Shown here one piece after another: positions 22,186-32,850 of a stretch of DNA of 64,000 nucleotides (positions within the stretch are counted from its first letter, which is position 1; each line of letters starts with the position of its first letter). Source of the DNA: Saccopteryx bilineata. Taxonomy: Eukaryota > Chordata > Mammalia > Chiroptera > Emballonuridae. Where the stretch lies: contig NC_089496.1 of NCBI RefSeq assembly GCF_036850765.1, positions 53,737,113-53,801,112 on the forward strand. The letters are read 5' to 3'. The notes beneath the pieces were generated by a model. It saw only the letters and a program-made list of their open reading frames with translations. It was not told the DNA's origin and ran no database searches. A program made the translations under genes and the position numbers.

Positions 22186-23203
22186 ATTACTGTTTTTATG
22201 ATGAAAAAAGTAAAAAACTTAATTGGAACTTCAAAAATTCCTCCAGCTTCGATTCATTAAGTGGAATGCTCTAAGTTTTAAACTCGCCTGTACAACATGA
22301 TCACGGTCATACAGTACTCAGTCCTGTGTTCCTTCCCATTCATTCCTCCTTCTATTTTTAAATGTGCAGAGGCTGATATTTCCCCAGACGATGACATTTC
22401 ATCTCCGGCAGGTCAGATTCGAAAGGGGATTTGTAACTAACTCTCTTTGTATTTTCCTAGAGTCCTTGAATTTTATAAAATAAGCCTGTTTCAGATTTTA
22501 AGAACCATGGAAGGCCATCATTTATTGTTCAGTGGGGGACAGGAAGCCACATCAATGCCCATAAAGAAAGACACGGAGTCTTGATCCGATCGCTTGTGAG
22601 AAATGAATCAGCAGGCTTCTCCAGGGCTCATCTCTAACCCGGGGACTCTGGACGCATCAGAAACACGGTGGGGAGAAGCGCTGGCAGAGGCTCGGTGGGG
22701 ACGAATACTAGTGTCATCCTGCCACACAGCCGGGTGACAGCTGAAGCTCGCCGTCCCCAGAGGGGTCACGCACAGCTTGGAGGTGACAGGGCCGTCACTC
22801 CACCACGGGCTGTGGAGCCTCAGCTGAACCCAGGACAGGCAACATCCCGCCTCGGGGAGCGTATCTTGAAAACCAACGCCGGTGGCACCACGTTCCTCCC
22901 CCAGGGGAACAAAGGGGCACCATGCCAGCGTGGGCAGAGGCTGCACAATCCTCGCAGACGTGAGTGAGACCCTGGTTGGTCCAGGCGAGGACATCCCCAC
23001 TGGCACCAGCTGGAGGCAACTGACACGTTGTTTCTTAGCGGCAGACTCACCTGTCTCATGCGTATGAGAAGGGTCCTGTCTGTTGAATTGTACATACGTG
23101 CATTAAGCGTGTACATTTGTACACGTTCGACGGCATAAACATGCCTTTAAAAAGATAGAAGGTATTACTGACGGTGTCTACAGTAGTGATCTCTGGTTAG
23201 TAG
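22186..23203. other. intronic sequence without gene
   Basis: No repeat or gene recognised. The 22.6-23.0 kb part is GC-rich and gives chance ORFs. Confidence 0.5.
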
Positions 23204-23211
23204 ATCTAGAA

Positions 23212-23486
23212 CAGTGGTTCCCAACCCCTGGGCCGCGGACTGGTACTGGTCCGCATAGAAAGAATAAATAACTCACATTATTTCTGTTTTATTTATATTT
23301 AAGTCTGAACGATGTTTTATTTTTTTAAAATGACCAGATTCCCTCTGTTACATCTGTCTAAGGCTCACTCTTGACACTTGTCTCGGTCATGTGATACATT
23401 TTTTCATCCCACCCTAAAGGCTGGTCTGTGAAAATATTTTCTGACATTAAACCGGTCCGTGGCCCAAAAAAGGTTGGGAACCACTG
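23212..23486 (+). mobile_element. non-autonomous hAT element, family 'cagtggttcccaacc'
   Basis: 275 bp with perfect 15-bp inverted ends, cagtggttcccaacc and ggttgggaaccactg. Perfect 8-bp target duplication atctagaa (23204-23211 and 23487-23494). The interior is AT-rich, with no ORF. Confidence 0.93.
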
Positions 23487-23547
23487 ATCTAGAAGCAGTT
23501 ATTTTTCTCTATCTCTCTCTCTCTTTTTTATCTTACGTTTTCAACTA

Positions 23548-23573
23548 AATATATATATATATATATATATATT
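23548..23573. repeat. (AT)n microsatellite
   Basis: About 13 perfect AT units, just after a CT run (23508-23523). Confidence 0.93.
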
Positions 23574-26500
23574 AGTAAGAGAACAATAACCTTCCAGCAC
23601 AAGCTGCAAGGCAGCCCCGCATTGAAACATGGCAGGGACGGTCTTCCCTGGGCTGGGCGGGGCAGCACTGATGAGCCCTGCTGATAGACATCATCCCTGC
23701 GTCCCACACGCCCGTCCGCTGTGACAGGGAGGCTGCAGAATGCCCAATTATTACCATTCTTTTCAGGAGAGGTGAGACCCCGAGGTGTCGCTGTCAGAGT
23801 AAATAAGAATACACAATTCTAAGAGTAAAAAAATAAAAATGTCTTTCCTCTGACCCCAAGGAAATGAGGGAGAGAAGAGAACGGGGTCACAGAAATATTT
23901 CCACGTGAGTCAACAGTTTTCATCCAAACCACAAGCTTGAGTGAATTACCAAAGCCCCCAAATAAGGCGTGAGTCGACGCAGAGGGACAGACAACAGACA
24001 CTTTCAGATGAAAGCAGGGTCACAGACGCACCCACCCTTCCACGGACAACGAACAAGGTCAAGGATGAGAAGAGGGAATTACTGCAAACCCTACCGCCTC
24101 TATATCACAACAGACCCGGCACTAACACTCCAGCCCCATGGCCACAGGCCAGCACTGCTGCCCCTCCGGCATTCTGCCCCTTGTCCCCTTTCACCACAGG
24201 GGAATCAGACCCAACACGGGACCAAAGAGACTTCTGGTGACGCTTCCTCTCCTGCTGTTGACTCCGGCGCTGGCAAAGGCCGTGCCCACCTGTGGGTTTC
24301 CTTTCCTCACCAGAAACAAGAGCCAGAGCCACGTGGCCTCCACGATCCTCCCAGCCCTAAAAAATTTTGATTTGATGGCAAAGAGAAGACATTTGCTTGA
24401 GTCCTTTCTATTTTTTTTTTTTGCAATGCATGCAAAGCTTACTTCTTGGAGATCCAAGCCGTACCCCACTGGGTTGAAGGTGACAGCCTGTGAGCTCCCA
24501 GGGCAGAGCATCTCAAGAAAGAGTCCCCAGTCCCCAGGGCAATGAGAGGAACGGCCAGTGGCACGGTGACACAGAGCAATCAGCTCCAAGAATCAATCCC
24601 GTCGCCAAACACTGTTGGCAAAGCTGATATCCCAGAGAGCAAAGACGACAATACATGCAGCTGTATGGCCAAGGGCTACAGCACCAGAATGCACTGAGTG
24701 AAAATTCTGTGGGTGCCGCGTGACAAAAATTAGAGCCAAAAAAATCAGGGGGCAATAAAGGTCTTGAGTTGATAATGCACATTCCACAGAAAATTAAATC
24801 TTTGTTGCCTGACTGCTTGCTACACGAATGACCAGTCGCCTGTGGGCAATAATAGCTCTGTTAATGCACCTCACTGGACAGTTAGCCTACTGGACAGGAA
24901 AGGAAAACGGGTGGACATCACCACCTACCCAATGAAGCAGAGGGAGACCTTGACATGCCTTGACCAAAACTATGTCACTAAACCTCCTTTATAACCCAAA
25001 GGACCCTAATCCACAGTCTCATTATTCCCTCTGAAAAACAGACCAGGTTCATATTCAATGCCTCTTGTGAACTCAAGTAACTGCCACTAATCAACTCCTA
25101 TCCACCAAGGGTAGGTAGGGTCTTCAAACAGCAGCTGACTGGTTTTGACCCAAAAGCAACAAGCCATTGATAACTAAAAACACACCAGGGACAGAAAACA
25201 GTGTAGATAACCGACACATTGCCTAACATGTTCCAGGCAGGGCTGGGCTCTCTATGAAAAAGGCACCCACAAACGTGAGCAGTGGAGGAAAGAACTGTCA
25301 GAGAATCTCGAGCAGGCTGACCAAGGAGGCAGACAAGCCGTTCTCACAGGACACAGTCAACTCAAAGAACAAAATAACGCCAAAGAACAGAGTGTGTTTC
25401 CAACCAGTTACAAGCCTCAGTACCTCCCGATGTCGGGGAGACAACAGAGGACTCTGGGTGGGAGGGAGGGACGTGAGCAGAATTGACTTCAGTAGGACAC
25501 ACACTGATACGTGAATACCCCCATGATCAGGCTAAGTCTAAGTTCTCCCAACTCTGTATTAAAAGCTTCGCTTCCTCCTCCCCCCTCCCCCACCACCCTT
25601 GGCTTTCTTTCTGAGACAGAACCTTAAACAGCATTTAGCAGGTGATGTACTTCTGCATTTGAGCCACAGACACTCGGGTTATTGGAACAGACTTTCTCGA
25701 GATTCCCCAACAAGTTAATTAGAATAATAACAACAATGAATGTCACCCCCAGGAGAGGACAGAGCTGTTCACTGCTGTAAACACCAACCTCCACAGTACC
25801 TGCCTGACACGGAGCCAATTCCAGTAAACACCTATTAAACCAATACACAAGCCAGCCAATCACCATTGCAGTGTGTTAGATACAGTGATTGTCCGACACA
25901 AAAATGGGTGGAAGGCAAGGACTGAGTCTTTTCATCCGTCAGACCCAAAGCTCGGAACTTGTCTCACAGACAATAATCGCTTGGTAATCTTTATCCAATG
26001 AACCAAGTACGTACCGCCTGCTCCCCGCTCGAAACATACTAACGCCTTCCTATGACAGGTTAAGCGGTTTTCAAAAGTTACGTCTCTGAATCTGCCCGGC
26101 TGGCGAAAGCAGACCATTGTGCTCAGGAGAGCACAGCTGACCACAGAAGACCTCACAGCCACTAAAGGCACGGTCACAGCTACGGCGACCATTTAAAAGG
26201 CGAAGGAAGTATATAATATATCCCAGCTGCCAGCTGCCAAAATTTTCTAGAAGCAAATGAAAATGCATGCCTCCGATGTGAAATCAAGAAAACAGCAGTT
26301 CCTTTTCCACGGCACAGAAAGCAAGCACGTTCTCCCTTGGTCAGCGTTTCTAAGTTTCTGTTCGCGGCATACGGAACTAACTACTGCTTAAGGAAGTCAG
26401 CGTTCAACACCCTGACCCTTGACTGACAATGTACTCTGAATAAACAGAAAACCCTGTCAACTGAAAGCCACTGGCGCGTGTCCCTCTGCTGGGTAAATGT

Positions 26501-26760
26501 GTTATTTGCTGGATTCTGGAGCTTTTACTAGTATTGTGACCCTAGCCCGTCATACCTTAAAATCTCTACAGACAAAACACCTGGGCACGCCACCTTCATC
26601 CATCCAACTTTAGAAGTAACAAAGAGACAGCATCTGTCAGGGAGCTGTGGCCTCAGTCAGCCTCTGTCCACGTCTGGGGCTGGGCAGAATCAACAGTGAA
26701 GAATCAACGAATCGAGTCTGGAACCAAAGGTCTGTCTCATTTGTTCCTCTTGAAACATTT
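23574..26760. other. intronic sequence without gene
   Basis: More than 3 kb of mostly unrecognised sequence. A stretch near 24780-25100 could be an old LTR remnant, but nothing diagnostic is visible. Confidence 0.45.
25885..25990 (+). repeat. L2-like fragment (weak)
   Basis: 'ggaaggcaaggactgagtct' followed by a spacing like that of L2 3' ends. Weak and short. Confidence 0.3.
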
Positions 26761-26772
26761 AAGAAAATTCAG

Positions 26773-26895
26773 GTCCTGGCCGGGTAGCTCAGCCGGTTAG
26801 AGTGTTATCCCCATGCGCCAAGGCTGAGAGTTCAATCCCAGGTCAGGGCACATACAAGAACCAACCAGCGAATGCATAAATAAGTGTAAAACAAA

Positions 26896-26930
<35 letters not shown>

Positions 26931-26956
26931 AATCAATATAAATAAATAAACAAATA
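26773..26956 (+). mobile_element. bat tRNA-derived SINE (short VES-like form)
   Basis: tRNA-like head with 'gtagctcagccggttagag', then (CT)n and an A-rich tail. Flanked by a 9-bp repeat, aaaattcag, at 26764-26772 and 26957-26965. Confidence 0.85.
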
Positions 26957-27183
26957 AAAATTCAGACAGTTTAAAAAATAGATTTAGGGAAATGGTATCT
27001 TGTAACAAAGGATAAAAACTATTTTTTTAAAAAATGTAAGAACCAAGATAAGGGGTAATAGTCTCCCAGGAAGCTACCAGATTACAAAAGAAAAAAAAAA
27101 GATTCTTCAGAGGAAATTTACACCTAATACTTCTGCTTCCCACCAAGATGGAGTAGCAGGAACGAGATTTAATGTGTGCCTGA

Positions 27184-27363
27184 GCCTGACCTGTGGTGGC
27201 GCAGTGGGTGGAGCGTTGACCTGGAACGCTGAGGTCACGGGTTCAAAGCCCTGGGCTTGCCCGGTCAAGATGCTCACATGGGCAAGCAAGGAACAACCCA
27301 AGTGAAGCAACTATACTTCTCGCTCCCCACCCCCTCTGCAAGATCAATGAATAAAGTCTTTAA
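27184..27363 (+). mobile_element. bat SINE, 'gcctgacctgtggtggcgc' family
   Basis: The head gcctgacctgtggtggcgca is followed by a B-box-like gggttcaaagcc and ends in 'atgaataaagtctttaaga'. This is the third SINE type here; reverse-strand copies of the family lie at 37632 and 63210. Confidence 0.8.
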
Positions 27364-30136
27364 GAGAAGTTCACTGTGCTGCCTGAGACAACCAAACAAC
27401 GGGGTGAAATATATGTTAGAGTGGCTCTCAAGACAGTGGACACAAGTCATCTGAGGACAGTGACCCTGGAGAGAGGGAACCCAGAAAGGGAGCCCCACAG
27501 TTGCCCCAGCTCACTGCCCCAAGGGAGTGTCCAGGCCACCGAGCACAGAGGAGCCCCCGAGGAGCCCAGGTGACTCCTGGGGCTGAGGACATAGAGTGGG
27601 GGGTCCTGGGAGATGAAGGAAGCACAGAAGAGAGAGCTGCACACAGGAAGAGGGCAGAGTCCGCAGCACCCCATGGGGGTCTGCAGCACCCTCCCCCGGA
27701 CCCGCAGCCTACCCCCGGGGGTCTGCAGAAGAACGCAGGCCCTTCAGGGAGCCAGAGGCGTCCAGGAGAGCACTGCCCTAAGGGAGTAGTCGGGGAGTGT
27801 CTGAGACTCAGGAAGCCCATTCCTAACAGGCGGACCAGGAAACCTCCTGTCTCCTGGGGGGGGGGGGGGGAGGGGAGGTGGAGAATCTTCTGGGCTCGGA
27901 AGTGCGTCAGAGAATCCCCCCGACAAACCTCTGCTCTGTCCCAACAACCTTTACTTAGAGCCAGAAACCCAATGCATCAAATTCCCTTCACTGCGTCTCA
28001 GGATGAAGGCTGAGAATATTCACAGGAATTCAAAATACTCCTTGCCAGAAAGGGTAAAATTTGGCAAACCGGGCATTTCCCACCAGAACGTAAAGGGGCG
28101 TCTCTTAAAAGTCTTGACAATATTGCTCATCTATGGACAAGTTTGCTTTTGTTTACATTTTATCAGAGGTCTCCAACGGAGATCAAAGCAAAGTGAACTA
28201 CAGTGGTGGCTTGCTTACACGTCAAAGGCTTTATTCCTCGATTTTAAACAGACTGTATACAAATAAAAAACAGAAGTCTAAACTCAGTGTTTATTTGTCC
28301 AAAATCCTTTTCAGGAATCTCTTCAATCCACAGAGGTTATATAGCATTCCAGAGAGAAACAGGTCAGAGAGACCAACTGGTCTACCACACTGGTCTACCA
28401 CTCTTCAGGCAGGAAACTGACAATAGCCCATGAGGTGAATGACTCAGGAAAACAGCCCTGATCATACATTTTTAAGCAGGAGCCAAATGCTGGAATTCAC
28501 CGGGGACTCATTACAAAACCGGAGAGCCCTAGCCAGCGGGACATGCGCCCTCAGCCACCGTCCACCCTGACAATAGCAAATCTGCTGCCGGTCTCCATCT
28601 CGACTTCTCACGGACTTCACTGTCCGCACAAGACTGCGCGTTGTCCAGACCAGCGGAGACAAGACGGCCAAGGAACGCCAGACTCCAAACTCGGAAGCGA
28701 TGACGACATCGCTGAGCTGTTTGTTTGGTTCGGGTTTTTAAAACGAGCCATTTCTGATGTGGGCGTGCAGACCGATGAACGGAGGCACTGTGCCGGCGTC
28801 CCTTGCGTCTTTGCCACGGCCCGGCAAGACATGCAACTCTAAGAGGAAAATAAGGCCACCATCCGCAGTTGAAAATAAAAAGATACAGGATCAGGCAGAC
28901 ACGTACTACGACGGTATTCTACAGTAGTATGCTCACACCTAGAATAACTAGTGCAACAATAACATCTACGGCATCATTTCCTAAGGCTGAGAGGAAGGTA
29001 GAGCAATGGAATCGCAGAATCAGGGAGGCTGAGGAGCTGTCACAAAAGGTCTCCCGAGTGAGCCAGCCATTTCTCCAGGCTCTGGGGGTGGGAGGTCGGA
29101 ACCTCTCCGAGGACCCGGTCGGACACTGTAGCCACAGAACAGGTTCATACGATGAAGGTTGAATCCAACGGCCCCGGGACAAAGGGCCTGGATGCTTCCA
29201 CACAGCCCTTAGTGACCCTTTCTAGATGGAGAGTTATGGAGACAGAGGGTGACGGATTCTTGCTTTAATGACCTCCTTCACCAAGGAGAAGCAGCGGACA
29301 GACGGAGGAGGGGGGGGGGGGCGTCAGGAAGGGAAGGTGTTGGCTGGATGCCTTCGGATGTTGACTTCAGAAATAAGCTGCCGTGGGTTTTAGAGACACC
29401 ACGGAGAGGTCAGAGAAGAGATCAGAGCAAAGAATGACACGTTCGAATAATAAAGAAAAAAATTTTTTTTTTTTTAATTTGCACCTGGCTGCAAATATTT
29501 TTCCAATAAAAACTCGAGAACGTGCGGGAAAGAGCGCCTGAAGCTGGCTCCGGTGATAGCTTATTATCATGTGAGATGGTTTGATATCCCGTGAAAAAAA
29601 TGTGCAGGCAGTTTTTAAAAGGGATTAAAAAAAAAACCTGTCATCTTCCCAAGATTATTCCAATCTATTTCTCAGAAGACTTATTTTTAATTAAAACCTA
29701 AAAAAGGTCTAACTAGACAGATACTCATAGGTCTGTTTTAGATCTGTAAGTATTCATGTAGGTATAGAGAGAGGCAACTAGTTTTAAATGTTATGAGCCA
29801 CCTTGTCACACCCGAATCCTCAGTATTCCTCGTAAGGAAAGCACTGTAAGGACAAGTCACGGTGCCTTCGGCAGCTGTCGGACCTTCAATGGACGTCCAT
29901 TATTTCCTCTTCCTTTCCCCTTTCAGGGGCGTATTCCTGTGCTGGGTGTCTGTGACATCCTCTCTGAGTTTACGTTGTTTCACTGACGAACCCCCCGGCC
30001 TGTGTGGGATCAGACCGGTCGGTCCAGCATCTAGCTGCATTTCCACATTCTCTCCTCAGGCCCTGAACCCAGCCTTCAGCCCAGCCCGGAACTTCTGCAG
30101 GAAAAGCTCTGCAGCCTTCCCCGCCCCCCGCTGACC
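27364..30136. other. intronic sequence without gene
   Basis: Contains a G run at about 27860 and another at about 29310. The 170-codon frame at 27.5-28.0 kb is proline/arginine-rich and lacks domains. Confidence 0.5.
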
Positions 30137-30760
30137 GCCACTGCCCTCCACCTGTCCCCCCCCCGCCCCCCCCCGCCACTGCCCTCCACCTGTCCCCGCC
30201 CCCCGCCACTGCCCTCCACCTGTCCCCGCCCCCGCCACTGCCCTCCACCTGTCCCCGCCCCCCGCCACTGCCCTCCACCTGTCCCCCCCCCGCCCCCCCA
30301 CCACTGCCCTCCACCTGTCCCCCCCCGCCCCCCCCCGCCACTGCCCTCCACCTGTCCCCGCCCCCCGCCACTGCCCTCCACCTGTCCCCGCCCCCGCCAC
30401 TGCCCTCCACCTGTCCCCGCCCCCCACCCCACCCCCTGCCACTGCCCTCCACCTGTCCCCGCCCCCTGCCACTGCCCTCCACCTGTCCCCGCCCCCCGCC
30501 ACTGCCCTCCACCTGTCCCCGCCCCCGCCACTGCCCTCCACCTGTCCCCGCCCCCCGCCCCCCGCCACTGCCCTCCACCTGTCCCCGCCCCCCACCACCC
30601 CCGCCACTGCCCTCCACCTGTCCCCGCCCCCCCACCACTGCCCTCCACCTGTCCCCGCCCCTTGCCCCCCCCCGCCACTGCCCTCCACCTGTCCCCGCCC
30701 CCCGCCCCCCCCCCCCGCCGCCACTGCCCTCCACCTGTCCCCGCCCCCCGCCTGTCCCCG
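30137..30760. repeat. C-rich minisatellite, about 18 units
   Basis: Eighteen copies of a core beginning ccactgccctccacctgtcc are separated by variable runs of C with single G. Unit length is about 27-45 bp because the C runs vary. The strand matching DOCK4 transcription is G-rich, with many runs of 4-7 G. The 220-254 residue Gly/Arg frames over it are translation artefacts of the repeat. Confidence 0.95.
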
Positions 30761-31560
30761 CTCTGATTTCTCACTCCCCCTCCGCTGTTACTGAGCAATT
30801 AATTCTTCCTCCTCTTCACATTCCCGTCTTCCGGGTTAAACAAGCACAGGCCCCACAAAACCTGTACGTTGCACACCACCTAGAAAGTGCTTCTGTTTTT
30901 GAGTCAGTGGACAGAACACACCCACAGGACTCCAGTTTCTTGCTCTTCTTATCATAGCACCACGCTTCCAGGAGCTTAAAAAAAAAAGCCGGCTCACCAC
31001 GACCGTCCGGCGACCCAGGGCTTACTGATTCCAATTCGCGTTATTTCAAAGGTCCCGGAGAGAACGAGCCTCCGTCCTCTAGCTCACTCAGAGACGAGAG
31101 CCAGTAAAAGCACAGATTCTCCCTGACCAGCTGTCCTTCTGGGAGGGCAACGACGGCAGCCCGTAAACCTGACTGGCGACAGTACAATATCTGGCCGCCT
31201 GCAAGAAGACCCCAGGGTGCTATTTCTACCCTGCGTCTCAGCTCGGGTTCAAGGGTGTGAAGTTCAGGGGAAGGACAGACATGGCGGCCCAGTCGGACTT
31301 CCCCGGTGCCGACCACAACACAAGCCTAAGCACGAGGCGAGTGAAAGCGTCCTTGCCTGTCTCATATGTGTGAGTTAGTGCATGTGTGTGTCTTCAAAAG
31401 GATTCTTCTGGAAGGGAAGAAAAAAAAAATCATTCCACTCATTTCCCCCCATCCTGATCCTGATTTCCCAACAGTCCAAGAAGGAACTCCGGCCCCTCTC
31501 ATGGGAAGCACTACGGACTAGTACAACCCAACAAGCCCCACCTGACTTCAGCATGAAGAA
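30761..31560. other. intronic sequence without gene
   Basis: No repeat or gene recognised. Confidence 0.5.
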
Positions 31561-31566
31561 CATTTG

Positions 31567-31745
31567 ACCCTGGCCGAGAGGCTCAGCTGGTGAGAGAGCC
31601 GTCCTGATACGCTAAGGTTGTGGGTTCGATCCCTAGTCAGGGCACATACAACAGTCAACCGATGAGTGCATAAGTCAGTGGAACAAGAAATGGATGTTTC
31701 TCTCTCTCCCTTCCTCTAAAAACCCAATCAATAAAAGCAAAATGT
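31567..31745 (+). mobile_element. bat tRNA-derived SINE (short VES-like form)
   Basis: Head 'ccctggccgagaggctcag', B-box-like gggttcgatcc, then 'gtcagtggaacaagaaatg', a CT run and an A-rich tail. Target duplication not clear. Confidence 0.8.
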
Positions 31746-32850
31746 CCCAAGTGTCACAAACATCATGATAATGAAGCAGAGGCTCTTTCCAAACACTCGG
31801 TGACAGTCAGTTTATGATATAAATTATAACGCTTGACTTCAAGAGTTTAGATAGAATTTTGCTTGCTTGTCCACTCAAGGCTATGCATGCAAATCACCAG
31901 CTCTTACAAAACCAGGTGTGTCTACCAGAACCGCTGGGAGACAGGTCCAGGGAAAGCCACTGTCCGTGATATCCTGAGCATCACACCCACCCTTCCAGTC
32001 CCCTGGGCTGGGACCTGACTCGTGCCCCTGGGGGAGGGGCAGGGAGGACGGAGGGCCCACTGCGGCCGGGAGCTGTCCTGGCATGGGGCAGCGGGTGTGG
32101 GCGTGGAAAATGACCAGCGTCCGGGGCCCGCCCTCTGGGCTCAGTTCTCCCCCGTGAAGGCTCCCGGCACCTTCTAGAAAGCACTCCTCTGAGGCAGACA
32201 GGGACTCACGAACCAAGTAATGCGTTCAGAATAGTAAGGTTCAGAAAATGGGCACCCCCACCCCTGAACGGGGCGGCACAGGGACGCGTGGCACAGGCCA
32301 GCGTCGGGTTTGAGGCTGCACAGCCCTCCACTCCTTGGACGGAAGTAACTTCCCACGGCCTTCCCACCCTAAAGGGGCGGAGCCTGTCATGACACACTGT
32401 GGGAGGTCTCCCTGTGTCCCCATCACTCTGACCCCCATTTCCATAGAAAAGAACCTCTTTTCTCCCAAGTCATCCCAGAGTTAACACCTTGACCCTGTTG
32501 CCAAACACAAGTCAGGTCCACCTTCACTGACTTCCGGCGTAGAGCCCCGGGGCCCGGGTGCTCTGCTCTTCCAAACGGACTTGCTCAGCGGCTCCTCGTT
32601 CCACCAGCCCAGTCACACACATGTTCACTACTGGGTCCCCGGCGCGTGGGGCCACACGGGGCCAGTTCCCAGAGCTCTGCCAGCCCAGAGCCTTGGCAGT
32701 GGGTCTGTCCCCTGTCTTGTAGGGGCACTGACAGATAAGGAACAAGGTGACAATGAATTAAGCCAGACAGCAGAGAGGGGGAGGGGAGGGGGAGAGGAGG
32801 GGCCCAGTGTGGGGGTGGGCTCCATCCCGTGGGGGGATTCAGCCGGATCT
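31746..32850. other. intronic sequence without gene
   Basis: No repeat or gene recognised; the part next to the 40-bp array is GA-rich (32775-32800). Confidence 0.5.

Noticed and set aside
24560..25110. Possible old LTR or LINE segment.
   Set aside because: Nothing diagnostic: no terminal repeats, poly(A), or recognised motif.
29970..30798. Minus-strand Gly/Arg/Trp-rich ORFs of 222-254 codons.
   Set aside because: Direct translations of the C-rich minisatellite; three frames are open at once.
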